A DNA stretch of 64,000 nt from Benincasa hispida. Lineage: Eukaryota > Streptophyta > Magnoliopsida > Cucurbitales > Cucurbitaceae. The DNA is taken from positions 28,872,000 to 28,935,999 of the forward strand of contig NC_052350.1 of the NCBI RefSeq assembly GCF_009727055.1. The letters run 5' to 3'. Position 1 is the stretch's first letter. Each line of letters starts with the position of its first letter. The notes below the pieces were generated by a model. The model was not told the DNA's origin. It saw nothing but the letters and a program-made list of their open reading frames with translations, and did not search any database. The position numbers and the translations under genes are program-made. Shown in pieces: positions 34,444 through 47,696 of the stretch.

Positions 34444-37025
34444 AGTAACTATGACTTTTGAATCAATGGAATCTATTCTTTCTTTCTTAGTTATAAGCTA
34501 AATTTCTAAGGGATTCAGTTATGTGGATACCTGATAACTTGTAGAAATACAAGTTATCGTAGTCTTTTCGTTTAAAATAATAAAGGTGGGGAAGAAGATT
34601 ATGCGCCAATCATACTTAGAATTCATGCCAAACATCAAGTTTGCACCAAAGTACTTAAAAAGTAACCGTTGATCGCATTTTATGAGAAGATTACACAAAA
34701 AGTGTTTATTTTGTAGATTATCGTAAGGAATCAGCATGTGTTAATCCTTTATGGAGCACGTAACGATCGTATGCCTCGGGATCTTTGAAACTGTCCTGGT
34801 GGATCTTCTGTCATATCTCCAAAATGTTGACCATGAGTGCAATGCTAACATTCTTACCTACCGTGTCAGATGACGACGACCGATCAAAGCGGGAATCCCA
34901 ACAAAGAACAACTCTGAGAATTTTAAGAGAATAATCCACCTTCACTTTCCACCCAATCCAACATTGGAGTTTCGCTGGAGCAATAGTCTAAGAAGATTTT
35001 CTCTCTTCGTTCAACCATAATTACACCAACAACCTTGGCAACCATCTGTTGAGCGCAAGAAATTGCTGTCAGTTGGCTACTCACCTCACTTATTTACTAT
35101 TATAGTCGTTCTAGTACCTGTTTGTTTGAGACATTATTCATTATGTATTCTTCAACTATACTGCTTTATTAATATCAGCATGTCACTTTTCATCGCTTTT
35201 CCCTTCTATGCTTTCACTTTTATTTTAGCCATGAGTCACTAAACTTTACGGGGTACGTGGGAAGGTCATTATCGTGAGTTAAGAAAAGTTTAAAGAAGTT
35301 ATCTTGTTCGCTTAATGTGCAATTATTTAAAAACTTGCCTTTGTTTACTCATAAAGACAAGTAGCTATAACTAACTTCTCGAGAAAGGCAGTTGTGGAAC
35401 TCGTTAAGCGAAACAATAAGTATTTCTAGAGATAGAAATAACCTTGCACTTTCAAGCATTCTCATTCACGCATCATAGAGATATGACAAGTGTGGCGAGC
35501 CACTGAGAGGTGCGCGACAACTGTGAGCTATGAACTGGGATAAATTCCTCCTATAGAGCTTAGTGATGCGATAATGATCTTCTCCCAAACTTTATCTTCT
35601 CCATATATTTTCTCCACGTCCAGTCTGTTGCATCCTTCATTCTCTTATTGGAGGCTCTTAGAATGTTTTCTTTGATAACCTAAAATTTGGTTCATCGCAT
35701 GTTTAAAGCACACTCATAAAAAAACTAGCTTCGCTGCATAGATCACATTTATTTAACACAATTGTAGCAGATTCCCGTGTTCGACCTTAGGTCATCCTAA
35801 GACACTCTCAATCAGGTTTCACTTGGCCTATAACCGAGAAAACTTGTGATTGATGTATGCTCATTACATTGCAACATGTACTATTAATAATGCATATCAT
35901 TCGTAGTCTAGTGCAAAATTCATCGCATATTTTAAAACCATTAATACCCTAAGATCTTACGGCTTGAACGAATGCTAATTTATCATGTCACAGTGACTTT
36001 TCCATTTCCTTCATTGAGTTAAACTAGCCACTTAATTTAACATACTAGTGGAGTCTCAATATTGAGAAGGTTAAGATAAAAACTTATTTCACAAAGGAAT
36101 ACAAGATTAAAAGCCTAGAGATAGGACTGTCTCGTGTATGCTTAGAGATAAAGATACACTGTAGGATAAAGAAATTGCATAAAAATGATCTAAGATTCAA
36201 CTAGCCATAGTGATATAGATCTAATTACTTAAACATTTAAAGGAAACTAATAGAAGATCAAATAGGAGAAGTTTTTTGTCCATGTTGAGTCACTATTGAC
36301 CTAATACGACTACATAGCCCAAGGAATAAGTCTCTTTTGGTTGAAATTGGATTGTAATCCCTGTTTATCAACTATTATTTACTGTTTTCATTAAGCATTC
36401 AACCCAACCATCAACCAATTTAATAGGTTACCATCGGGTTCATTGTTTGTATCATTTTAACAAAATTTAAATTAAATCTAGTCTTATGGGGTATGATAAT
36501 TGGAATAACCCCAAGTTTATTATTTATTGACAAGTTTATAATAATTGGAATACTCCCAAGTTTATTATTTATTGACAGTGTATGCTTGTACATAGACTAC
36601 TCTTATTCATTTTTATCACACATACAGATTTGGTCATTCGATGCTCGTTATAATAAGATACACCTGAAGATGCATGATTTTAAACTAAGAAATAATCACT
36701 TTGATCAAATGCACCCGCAGTTGCATGATTTTAAATCAATAAGTGAATTTTAACTACCGAACATTTGGTAGAGAAGACATATTCTTCTATTCATCTATAA
36801 AAGTGCATTTAAAAGTATTGTAATGAGCAAATGCAACACCTTTTTAAATATAAATAAAATAAATGAGCATCTTATTCATGAACCTAAACCAACTATTTTG
36901 ATATCATTTTCTAAAGTAAATATTGTAGTATATAATAATTATGATGAAGGTTGAAATCACGATAGAAGAGTAAGTACTTGCTCGTTTTGTTGCGATTATA
37001 ATTGCTCAAAATTGAACCACACGAC
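34444..37025. other. Intergenic DNA, no gene recognised
   Basis: Moderately AT-rich. The 72-codon minus frame at 34737-34519 and the 86-codon plus frame at 36493-36753 have no recognisable motif. The latter reflects a tandem duplication (36496-36582). The text near 34520-34620 (AACTTGTAGAAATACAAGTT) is a near palindrome and may be part of a dispersed repeat. Confidence 0.5.
36496..36582. repeat. Two-copy tandem duplication, period about 43 bp
   Basis: The unit ATAATTGGAATAMYCCCAAG, followed by TTTATTATTTATTGACA, occurs twice in a row with two or three differences. Confidence 0.85.
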
Positions 37026-37030
37026 TATAT

Positions 37031-40000
37031 TGAAAGAGTTAACAACAAGTATGCATAAGTAATTTGGATACTAAGCACTCTAACTACATTAATTTTGAGG
37101 ATCAAGCATGCATGTTCATAGAAGAAAATAGAGTTTGAGATTACAACCTTTGTAGAATTCCAAATTCCAGGAATCCTTGGTTTGATTTTGATCACGAACG
37201 CTTCGTGAACCACCGCTAGAGTCTTTCCCACTATTCTTCGATCTTAGAACGGATTGTGGGATCCAATTATGATGAGAATTTGAAGGGAATTTTGAGTCTT
37301 AGAGAGTTTTTGCATGAAGGAACTTTGAGAAACAAATTTCTCTTCAAATTCCAAATTGCACGAAGTTTTCTTCAGTCTATTTTTTTTTTTTTTTTTATTT
37401 AAAGAAGATGAACATGCAATCAAATTGCATAAAAAATTGACACCAAATCAATTTACAAAGTGGAAAATTAGATGTTAGACTAAGTGGAAAAAGTGGGAAA
37501 AACCCACTTTCCAAAATTTTCTTCTTTTTAAAATAATTTTCATAAAATCAATTTAAAAAGAATGTTGATTTTTAAATCTGAATTTCATAACTTCAAACTT
37601 AATTTTAAATAAAATTAATTAAATAATTAATTAAATAATTTAATTTAATATCAAATATTAAATTAATAAAACACCTATCTCGAACATGAATCCTCATTCA
37701 TGTATACAATATTTAAATATTTTTAACTCTTCAATTTATTCATTTCCATAATTAAACGTCAATTATATCGCATATAATTAATTATAATTCCCTGATCTGA
37801 ATTTGAACATTTCAAATTATCTCATCGCATTGTCCTAAAGTTTAGTCCGATATGAGCTAGTAGGGAGACCTAATGGACCTACAGATCATGAGTCTCGACG
37901 ATCCAAGATTAATCGGCTAGACTCTTTAACCCAATTAATCAACATTCGTTAACTACTAGGATACTTCGCCGAAGCCCAATAGTTGTACGTTCCTCACGGT
38001 AGATATATTTATGTCCACTTAATTTAACCATGATTAATAAGTCGATCCTTCATGGTGATAGAGTAAACATGCATAAAATGGAAGATAACAAAATCATTAA
38101 ACACTCTAATTACACTTAATTTGAGTTACAAGCATGCTAAAACACAAGTTTCAAACAATAGGGTTTCAGAAATACAACATTTGTATATTTCCTTCAATTC
38201 AAGGCTAATCTCCATGAACTTGATCTTCAAATCTTCAGTAGACATCAAGAGAATCTTCTCTACTATTCTCGGTATTGGATTTGAATGGTGGAACTCTAAA
38301 TTGGAAGGGAGTTGGAGAGAATTGGAGAAGTTTAAGAGAAAATATTCAATAGAATTTTCTTTCTCAAAAATTCAAAATCCATCATTCCAAAATCTGATAA
38401 ATCAAGTATTTATTCAGATTACTCATGCAAGCACTAAGTAATTCAGCATTTTGACACTTCAAAATGCATTATAGAAGTGGGCTAGGTGTTGATTTAGGGA
38501 GAAATCCACTAAGAAATTCAATACTTGGATAATTCTACTTTCACCTTAATTTCAACTTTTAGTTATATTTAAATTAAAACTAAACTAAATATAATTTAAA
38601 TTCAATTTCTAAAAATTGAATTTCTCTCAAAATTGAATTGAATTGAATTAATTAATTAAATAAATTTAATTAATTAAATAATAATAATTTAATATCTAAT
38701 ATTAAATTAATAAAACACCTATCTCGAACATGAATCTCTATTCATGTAATCAATATTTAAATCATTATTTAAATATTTTGAATTCTCCAATTACATTTAA
38801 TTTCAATAAATTTAAACGTTAATTATATCGAATATAATTATCCAAACCTTAAAATTGAAGTTGAACATTTCAAATCCAAACCCTAAAATTGAATTTGAAC
38901 ATTTCAAATTCACATAATATTTTAATCCAAGGTCTATTCTTTACGAGCTAGTAGAGAAACCTTAAGGACCTACAAATACGAGCTCCAACAATTTGAGATT
39001 AATCGGTTAAACTCTTTAATCTGAATTATGATATTCGTTAACTACCGAGACGTACCACTATAGCTCGATAGTTGCACTCTCCTCACTGTAGAGATATTTC
39101 TGTCCACTTGATTTAACCATAATCAGTAAGTCGATCCTCCATAGGTCGTTCGTATTTATAGCTAGGTCAAAATTACCGTTTTACCCCTGTAAATATATCT
39201 TGCTCCTTAAGTCACCACCAATCCTCTATTGAACAATTGGTTTATAGTCCAACCAATGAACTATGTCCCTCTTTATCATGAGAGGGTGGGGCCCCCTTTA
39301 TTCAAGACCATGAATCGTTACTTAAGAGAACAACCTATCTGTTAACCTTAAAATTGGGTAGGAGTGAATTCCATCTTGCAAGACTATGTCTCTAGCTATC
39401 TATCCGGTTTTATCCCCAAAATTGGAGGCTTATTGAGCAGTGTTGTTGAATTACTCTCATCTATGTAGATCAAAGAGTAATCTCAAATAAACAGGAGTTC
39501 ATAGTTATCTTAGAATTAAGATCGAGTTACCCTAGGTTATTGAATTGAAATAGTCAATTTTAACAGTAAACCATTGTTATAAAGAAAAGTGACTATTTCG
39601 TGGTCTGGTCTTATGCAAACGTCTTTTGCATAGGATGTCTCCACTCGCATGTCTCCACATGAACGATTTCGGGAACACATCGTTTGTATTAGTATACAAA
39701 GTGGAACGCATCCATAGTGTCCCTAGGATGAGGTACCCAATCTCATCCATATACTTATAGATCTTTTAGGATATATACTATAACTTGATCCTCTTTTATG
39801 TCTCTACGTAAAGTTAAAATATTCATACTATAGTCATGAGTTCACTTATTGAATTTTATAACAGAGTGCAATTTTCAATAATACTTTTATTGAAAAAAAA
39901 TATATGTTTCATATATTACGAACTGCGAGTTTTAGGACATTCCCAACATATGGGTTGCTCGTAATTACAACTGGGTCAAAATTACTGTTTCACTCCTGTA

Positions 40001-40789
40001 ATTATATATTACTCCTTAAGTTCCACTGATCCTCTAATGAACAATTGGTTTGTGGTCCAACCACCAAACCGAGTCCCTCTTGGGCCAATGAGAGGGTGAA
40101 GCCTCTTGTTCGAGACCCGGAGTCAACACTTAAAAGAACAATCTATCTATTATCCCCAAAATTGGGTAGAAGTGAATTCCATCTTGCAGAACAATGTCCC
40201 TAGCTATCTACCCGGTCTTACCCCTAAAATGGGAGGCTTATTGAGTCAACGATGTTGAGTGACTCTCATCCATGCAAATTAAAAGATAATCTCAAATAAA
40301 CAAGAGTTCATAGGTAGCTCAAGATTAAGATCGAGTTACCTAGGTCATCAAATTGAAATAGTTAGTCTTATTAGTAAACGACATTATAAAGTAAAAGTGA
40401 TTATCTCGTGGTTTGGTCTTATGCAAATTCATTGCATAGGATGCCCCAACTCGCATGTCTCCACAAGAACGATTCAGGATCACATCGTTTGTATCAAATA
40501 AAGAGTGGGTCGCATCTGATAGTGTCCTCAGGTTAAAGTATTCAGCCTTATCCCTATACTATAGACGTTTTGACTATTACTCGAACTTGGTCCACTTTTA
40601 TATCTCCACATCAAGTTCAAGTATTCATGTTATAGGCAGGAGTTCTTAGTTTATTAGATTTGAGGTTAAAAATGTACAATTCACAAATTCAATAACATCT
40701 CTATTGAATAAACCTCAATAATTTTTTTTTGAAAAATAAAATAAATTTAATGTTTATAAACTACGAATTTTAGGGCATACAACCCAATA
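37031..40789 (-). repeat. Solo copia LTR (outer), interrupted by another LTR
   Basis: Minus orientation: the right end reads inward TATTGGGTTGTATGCCC (TGTTGGG in intact copies). The left end TGAAAGAGTTAAC resembles the left end of the inner LTR (TGATAGAGTAAAC). Flanks are TATAT (37026-37030) and TATAC (40790-40794), a near-perfect target duplication. The own sequence is 37031-38055 plus 39954-40789, about 1.86 kb. No internal region. Confidence 0.75.
38056..39948 (-). repeat. Solo copia LTR (inner), nested in the outer LTR
   Basis: Inward from the right end, the minus strand reads TGTTGGGAATGTCCTAAAAC. The left end is TGATAGAGTAAAC. It is flanked by CATGG (38051-38055) and TATGG (39949-39953). 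Deleting it rejoins the outer LTR as GATCCTTCATGGGTTGCTCG, matching the equivalent site of the inner copy (GATCCTCCATAGGTCGTTCG at 39133). Length 1893 bp. Confidence 0.85.
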
Positions 40790-40794
40790 TATAC

Positions 40795-41402
40795 TAAAAT
40801 GGAAGTTCCACATTTTAGATGTAATACCAAAGAGATATTAGTCTTGTACCTTTCGTGCATTTTAACTTTGCCCAAACTTTAAAAGTCTTGAGTATAATGA
40901 AAAGAAAAAAAAAATGTATGGAAGCAAAATTGTGAATCTCTTGAAGAGATCACAGTTTTTTGGACCTCCTAAAATATGACATATTTGGATGTTCCAAATT
41001 TGGTAAAATCTCCTAAAGTTAAGTTGGAAATTTTTAAATGAGGTGGCATGTTGAGTCACAGATTTTAAATAAAGTGGTCATTTTTATTATTTTTTCTATC
41101 TGTATTGAGTGATTTTTTTTTTTTTTGTCATCTCTCATTCTCTCCCTCCCTTTAGTTTCTCTCCTCCTTTCCCTTTCCATCTCTCCACCACAACTCCTCT
41201 GGAACTGCTAATTCCCTTATACAAATAGGAAAGTTAAAGTTAATATTGGGTTTTCATGTATTCAGAATGCTCCGGGAAGCATCGTGGCTTTAATGTTCAA
41301 TCAGCTTTGTTAGATAAACTACCGTGAATTCTTGGTATGAAATTCATATCAAAACGATGGAGTTGGGACTAATGAGTCGCTCAATGTTTCAAAGTATGAG
41401 AT
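40795..41402. other. Short intergenic spacer with CT-rich stretch
   Basis: A T-run and CT-rich block (41107-41200) precede sequence with normal GC (41260-41345) containing AGAATGCTCCGGGAAGCATC. This could be a piece of an exon or 5' leader, but no family is recognised. Confidence 0.35.
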
Positions 41403-43499
41403 TGTTGGGATTTATGCCTAAAACCTGGTAGTTAATTGGTTTTGACATAATAAGTTATTATTTTAAATATGCAATAGTAAGTCATCCATTACAGTAAAAA
41501 TCCAAAAAAATTTCATGTGACAAATACTATGACAAAAAAAATATTAGAAATCTATAAAATAAGGTTAAATAGTGTTGATGAGTTAATTCCAAGTAAATCC
41601 ACTAAATAGTTAACAAGTGTTATCAACCATTTAATTGCATTTGAAAGTCAAATAAATACTAATTGTCAACTAGATAAGCCTTCTTTGTAGTAGGAGAGTT
41701 ATGAGATGACAATATTTATAATGACTTAATAGAAGTTAAAGTTGTCATATTATATGACAAAAGCTTATTGACCTCAAACGTAGTGGGAGAGTTATGAGAT
41801 GGCTAAACAATGACCTACAAGAAGTCAAATTTGTCATACAAGATGACACAAGTCGAGGAATATAGACAAGAATCATTATATCAAAGTCATAGATTTTGAG
41901 ATAGATTTTTTGAATTTGTAGATTTTCTTGATGGGGAAAACCCAAATGATATAAATGGATCTACAAAAAAGACAGAATCTATGTACTCCAACTAAGTTTG
42001 AATTTATTAAGGTAAAACCCACAGGATATGAATGTATCTACAAAACAGATATGAAGGTGTAGATAAGAAGATAGTGATCTTTAAAGTAAGACTCATGCCA
42101 ATAGGTGAAACTGATGAGTAAATAGATTGTAAGTCAATTTTCTCACCTTTAGCCACAATGGAATTTGTAAGCATTATTTGATTCATTGTTACATATAAGA
42201 TAAGTAAAATGAATTCTTTTATAAAAAGAAACTTATTGCATCTACATATATTTAGAGGTTTTTCAAATATCAAAAGCAAAAGGTTCGCAGAATCGTATAT
42301 GTTCATTTGAGAAATGAATTACACAATCAAGATCATTGAATATGAGGTTTGATAAAAAGTATCATAACCTATGATTTTGAATAAATAATAATTATCTTGT
42401 ACAGATAAGAAAAATATTAAATACTAAATGAGCATTTCTCATATTTTATATTGTTTCTTATCACTCATTATGAATAATGTAAAAGTTCAATTTAACATAA
42501 AAGTTTACATTTGACCACCTAACCAATTTCAAATAGATGATTTGAAATGACTAAGTATGTGTCTAAATAAATATTTTAAAGACATAATGGTAAGTTTGTC
42601 TTGAGTATCTTATATTTACAAAATTGTTGTCAAATATTATATGCAAAGCTTCAGAAAGAATGATAGTGTATCATTCTAAAATGAAATTTATAAAGTCTAA
42701 GAAAGAGTATCCCAAAACACCTCAAGTGTTGAGGACGAGTGATTAATTATCTTGTCTTAGTAGAAGACAATTAATATGTAAATGAGGAATATCATTTTTA
42801 TATACAATTGGTTAGTTATATTGGTTAGAACAATAGTATGGCCATTGAGTACAAAATGATAAATGTTCTCAAGATATCTATGGATAATGAGAAATTTATG
42901 TGTACAAAGTTAAGGATTCGATTTGTTACAAGATACACTAAATCTTACAGAGATTAAGTTATCCTAAATGGTATAAAACAATATACAAAATAACTGTTTT
43001 TGCTTGTGAAGCAATACAAATAATTTGTGTATTCATAAAATATCCTTATAGATTTAAAAGTTGTTCATATGTGAATTAGTCTATCATGCTTTATTAAATG
43101 ATAGTGGTGCATATACTGAAACTAAGAATATTAGTAACGACCAATTTATTGGGTTAAGGCAAATTGAGAGAAAGCATCATGGTGGTGACCAAGATGATAT
43201 TTTATGACATACAGTTTGATTTATAAAAAAATTCGCTCTAGGCTATAGTGTATGAGGGTTACCTAAAATGTCTAGGACTACAAGACATGTCTCTTCACCA
43301 CTAAGGCAAGTAAGAGAACAAGTTAGATATAGAGTATGCCCTAGGATCCATATTCATTGCTTTAGTACAAGTGGAAGATTGTTGAGATTTGTGCCTTAAA
43401 GTCTCGCAGTTAATTAATTCTTTAATATAATATTTAATTAATTATTAAATAGGAAATAATGAATTATTAGTTACAGTAAAAATCCAAGGTTATTTTATG
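41403..43499 (+). mobile_element. Highly degenerate copia element with two LTR starts
   Basis: LTR-like starts TGTTGGGATTTATGCC (41403) and TGTTGAGATTTGTGCC (43380) are followed by similar text (TAGTTAATT, then ATTACAGTAAAAATCC). Between them are decayed pol pieces: near 42650-42740, text corresponding to the copia segment before CPKTP (TATCCCAAAACACCTCAAG), and near 43220-43290, text like the pol C-terminus. GAAGATTG just before 43380 fits a polypurine tract. No frame remains. Confidence 0.6.
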
Positions 43500-44267
43500 A
43501 GACTTGAACAGTATGTAATTGACTTTGATCATTGTTTAAATTAAATCCTCTTTCCCGCCTTCACGAGAGGGTGTTTGTAACTCATGTTGAACAGTATGAA
43601 TATTATTTAATCCACCTTCACGAGTGTTCGTAACTCCAATAAGATCAAATTACCGTTTTGCCCTTGGGTTACCTCTGGATCCTTAAGTACCAGCGTTCCT
43701 CTAATGAACAACCTGTTTATGGTCCAACCAATAAACAGAAATTCTTCTCGAGCCAATGAGAGGGCAGGGCCCTTTGTTTAAGTCTCGGAGATACTATTTA
43801 AGGGAACACTCATCTATTTACCATTAAGGCGGGAAGAGGTGAATTCCATCTTGTATTATTATATTCCCAACTCCTCATTCGGTCTTGTCCCCAATATAGC
43901 AGACATATTGGGTTGGCGAACTGACCACTCTCACCCATACAAATCAAAGGACAATCCCTCGTGAACAGGAGTTCATAATATACTTAAGATTAAGACTAAG
44001 TTGCCTAAGTCATCCTATTAAAATGGAACCTAACTAGTTAACGGTGTTACATCCAGTGGTTAATATTTTGCGGTCCAGTCTTATGCAAACTCATTGCATA
44101 TGATACCCTCATTCGCATGTCAATTACACGAATGCTTTGGACCATTGCATTTGTCTCAAATACAAAGTGGGTCGTATCCATAGTTTTACCAGGATAAAGT
44201 ACCTAGTTTTATCCCTATATTATATACCCTTTAGGCTATATCTTGAACATTGATCACTGTATGTCTC

Positions 44268-46228
44268 TGTTGGGGTTGATGCCCTAAATCTCGCAGGGTC
44301 CTGTAGTTTGTGAACATCTGTATGAACAAACATATATGATGTAATAATATGAGATTTTTTATTCACTACTGTCTATGAAATATGAGATATTTTAGTTGTA
44401 TTAACCACAAACCAATAAACTAAGATTCCCGGTTATCGTTTTAACTTAAGCATATATGTGAAGACATACAAGTAGATCGTGCTTTAAGTGATAACCTAAA
44501 TGGTCTATAGTATATGGATATAGGAGGGAAACCTTATCCTGATGACGCTACGAATGCAACCCGCTAAGATGTTACAAGTGTTGTAAAGTGCTACAAATGG
44601 TATGCTCTTGACCATTCATGTATTAGACATGCGAGCGGGATGCTCTATACAAAAGAGTTTGTATAAGATCGGACCACAAAATGTTTAATCTCGTTATATA
44701 ACGTCATTCATGACAGAGACTTTCATTTCACTAGAATGACCATAGGTAACATGACCTTAATCTTGAGTGAGTTGGGAACTCTTGCCTATGAAAGCGGTTC
44801 TTTGATTTGCATGGGTACGAGTGGCCAGATCGCCGACTCAAACCTACCACTTTGAGGATTCGTTTGATTGGGGAGCTGAGAACTCAACTACACAAGACAA
44901 AATTCACTCATTCTCCGATTCAGGGGTAAGTTGATAAATTGTTCCCTTAAAAGCTGATTCCAGGGCTTGAACAACGTGGTGCCACATCTTTTCTTGGCCT
45001 GAGAAGGATTTATTCATAGTAGGACTATGAAGTATTATTCGTTAGAGGAATCAGTAGTACTTAAGGAGTTAAATGTAATTACAAGGGTCCAACTGTACTT
45101 ACGAGCGATTTGTGAAGGGTCATTATACTGTTAATTAGTTATATCCAATGGACACAAAAATATAGCTGTAGCATGAAGAGTGCAGTTGTCGATCTTTACT
45201 AGAGTGTCCGACAGTTAACGGATGGTAGATAGCGTGATTAAAGAGTTTAATCAGTTATTCACGTACCGTTGGAGCTTCAAGCTACAGGTCTATAAGGTCC
45301 CCTTGGTAACTCAATGGATTCATATTGAGAATCAGTTTTGGGTTAGTTTGAAGTGTTCAAATTAACAAGAGAAAATTTGATTATATATGATATAATTAAA
45401 TTGCTTCAATTATATGTAATATAATTGACTTGATGTATTAAATACATTTATTGGAAGAATTATTATTAAATGTCATAAAGATAAAAAGAACCATGGTTTA
45501 TATATATTGAATAAGATGTGATATTAAAACTATAGGTTATGAATATATTATTTATTTGTAATTAAATCAATTATGGGATAATTGATTTTGATTTTTTCTC
45601 CTAAAATAAACTTAGTGGGAAGTTGTTATCAGTTACGGTAACTGATGGATAAAATGAAAATCGTTTTCATTTTTTCATTATGCAATTGATAAGCGATTGA
45701 TAATCGAACGCACAAAAGGAAATAGCTATATGATAGCTTGAGAGCATAAACGATCGTGCATCGAGTTTGCTATACGATAGACACTCATTTCTAAACAATC
45801 GAATACTCAGTCTATACGATAGACTCCAGTTTTTTCCCACTTACTCGATTGTCTATACGATCATTCAATTCCGCATTCCCTCTACCAAAATCATACAGAG
45901 CCCACGACTCTTAGATTCTCACATCGAGAATATCAAGGTAGTCTTGTGGTGGTGTCTACTTACTGTTCAAGGTTCGACTGTTATTTATTCTTGTTCGAGG
46001 AGATTGTTGAGGCATGATGTTCGTGTTGTTAGATCGAGAGGAACGAAAAGAAAAGTTCTTCAAGGGTAAGTTCACTTGGTCCTTAGTGTTGTTTTTATGA
46101 AGCATGCTATAATTTAGAGTTTATGCATAATTGGTGTTGTTTGAATGTAAATGTGGATGGTTTGTCACAATGGGGTTTGGAACAATCTTGCTTCCATTCA
46201 CTAGTTTTCTTTGTATAGAGTTCCTTCA
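44268..46228 (+). repeat. 5' LTR of the copia element
   Basis: TG...CA ends. Within 45660-45880 it has several copies of TATACGATAG/CGATCGT-like text, giving short palindromes, before the likely R-U5 region. Confidence 0.92.
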
Positions 46229-46229
46229 A

Positions 46230-46241
46230 TTGGTATCAGAG
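46230..46241 (+). other. Primer binding site for tRNA-Met
   Basis: TGGTATCAGAGC, complementary to the 3' end of plant initiator tRNA-Met, one base after the 5' LTR. Confidence 0.92.
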
Positions 46242-46248
46242 CCAGGTT

Positions 46249-46750
46249 GAGGGAGTTGACTATGAGGAGACTTTCTCGCCTGTTGTGATGCTTAAGTATA
46301 TCTGCATCCTTCTATCCATTGCCTCATATTATGACTATGAGATATAGCAAACGGATGTCGAGATTTCCTTTCTAAATGGTAATCTTAAGGAGACCATTTA
46401 TATGGCGTAACCCGAGGGATTCATAGCCCAAGGTCAGGAGCAAAAGGTTTGCAAACTGAATCGGTCCATTATGGACTGAAACATGCATCTCGATCTTGGA
46501 TCATAAGGTTTGATACTGCGATTAAATCTTATGGCTTTGATCAAAATGCTGATGAGCCTTGTGTCTACAAGAAAATCATCAACAGTTCAATAGTTTTCCT
46601 AGTGTTATATGTAGACGATATCCTACTCATTGGGAATGATGTAAGTTTACTGACTGCAGTTAAGAACTGGCCAGCGACCCAATTCCAAATGAAAGATTTG
46701 GGAGAGGCTAGTTTGTTCTTGGGATTCATATCTTTCGGGATCAAAGGAAT
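46249..46750 (+). pseudogene. Copia reverse transcriptase, deleted upstream and interrupted
   Basis: It begins GVDYEETFSPVVML, the usual start of the copia RT domain, right after the leader. In-frame stops occur at YEI*QTDVE and YMA*PEGF, where the equivalent minus-strand copy at 834-625 has Trp and Gln. The catalytic YVDDILLIGND lies at about 46608-46640. A frameshift near 46735 separates it from the next part. Confidence 0.9.
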
Positions 46751-46753
46751 AAA

Positions 46754-47593
46754 GTGCTAGCATTGTCTCAAACATTGTACATTGATAAGATGTTGATCGA
46801 GTACTCGATGCAGGACTCCGAGAGGGGCCTTTTACGTTTTCGTCATGGAGTTACATTGTCTAAGAAGCAATGTCCTAAGACACCTCAAGAGGTTGAGGAA
46901 ATGAGACGGTTCCCCTATGCATCTGCGGTTGGTAGTTTGATGTACGCGATGTTATGTACTAGACTTGACATCTGCTATGCTGTGGGGATAGTCAGTAGAT
47001 ATCAATCTAATCCAGGACAAGATCATTGGACTGCCGTTAAGAACATCATCAAGTATCTTCAAAGAACGAGAGACTACATGCTTGTGTATGGTTCTAAGGA
47101 TTTGATCCTTATAGGATATACGGACTCTGATTATCAAACTGATAAGGATTCTCGAAAATCCACTTCAGGATCAATGTTCACTCTTAACGGAGGGGTTGTA
47201 GTGTGGCGAAGCACTAAGCAGGGGTGTATCGCTGACTCCACTATGGAGGCCGAGTATGTAGCGGCTTGTGAAGTTGCTAAGGAGGCCGTTTGGCTCAGAA
47301 AGTTCCTGACTGATCTGAAACTTGTTCCAAATATGTCTAGGCCCATCACCCTTTATTGTGATAATAGTGGTTTTGTGGCAACTTTTAGAGAGTCTCAGAG
47401 TCACAAGTGCGGCAAGCATATAGAGCGAAAATACCATCTCATCAGAGATATTGTGCAATGAGGGGACGTGATAGTCACGAAGATAGCTTCAAAGCACAAT
47501 GTTGTTGATCCATTTATGAAGGCTCTCACGGCTATAGTGTTCGAGGGTCACCTACAGAGCATGGGTCTACGGGACCGTCCGTGGCTGGACTAG
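46754..47593 (+). pseudogene. Copia RT end and RNase H
   Basis: A 235-codon open stretch includes CPKTPQEVEEMRR, YASAVGSLMYAML and GYTDSDYQTDKDSRKSTSG (first RNase H Asp). Further on are TMEAEYVAACEVAKEAVWLR (Glu, in the EAEY motif), LYCDNSG (Asp, in the CDN motif) and HIERKYHLIRD. A TGA at 47461 then breaks the last stretch, which continues as GDVIVTKIASKHNVVDPF to a stop near 47593. The RNase H active-site residues are kept. Confidence 0.92.
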
Positions 47594-47696
47594 GGAAAGT
47601 AGGAGTATTGTTGTACTGGGCCTTTGTGCCCTAGTTTATTGTTTTGTACTTGTATTTTTCTTGTACACCCCACTAGCCTTAGGATAAGTGAGAGAT

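Noticed and set aside
36493..36753. 86-codon frame as a gene
   Set aside because: Its first half is translated from a tandem duplication; no homologous motif is seen.
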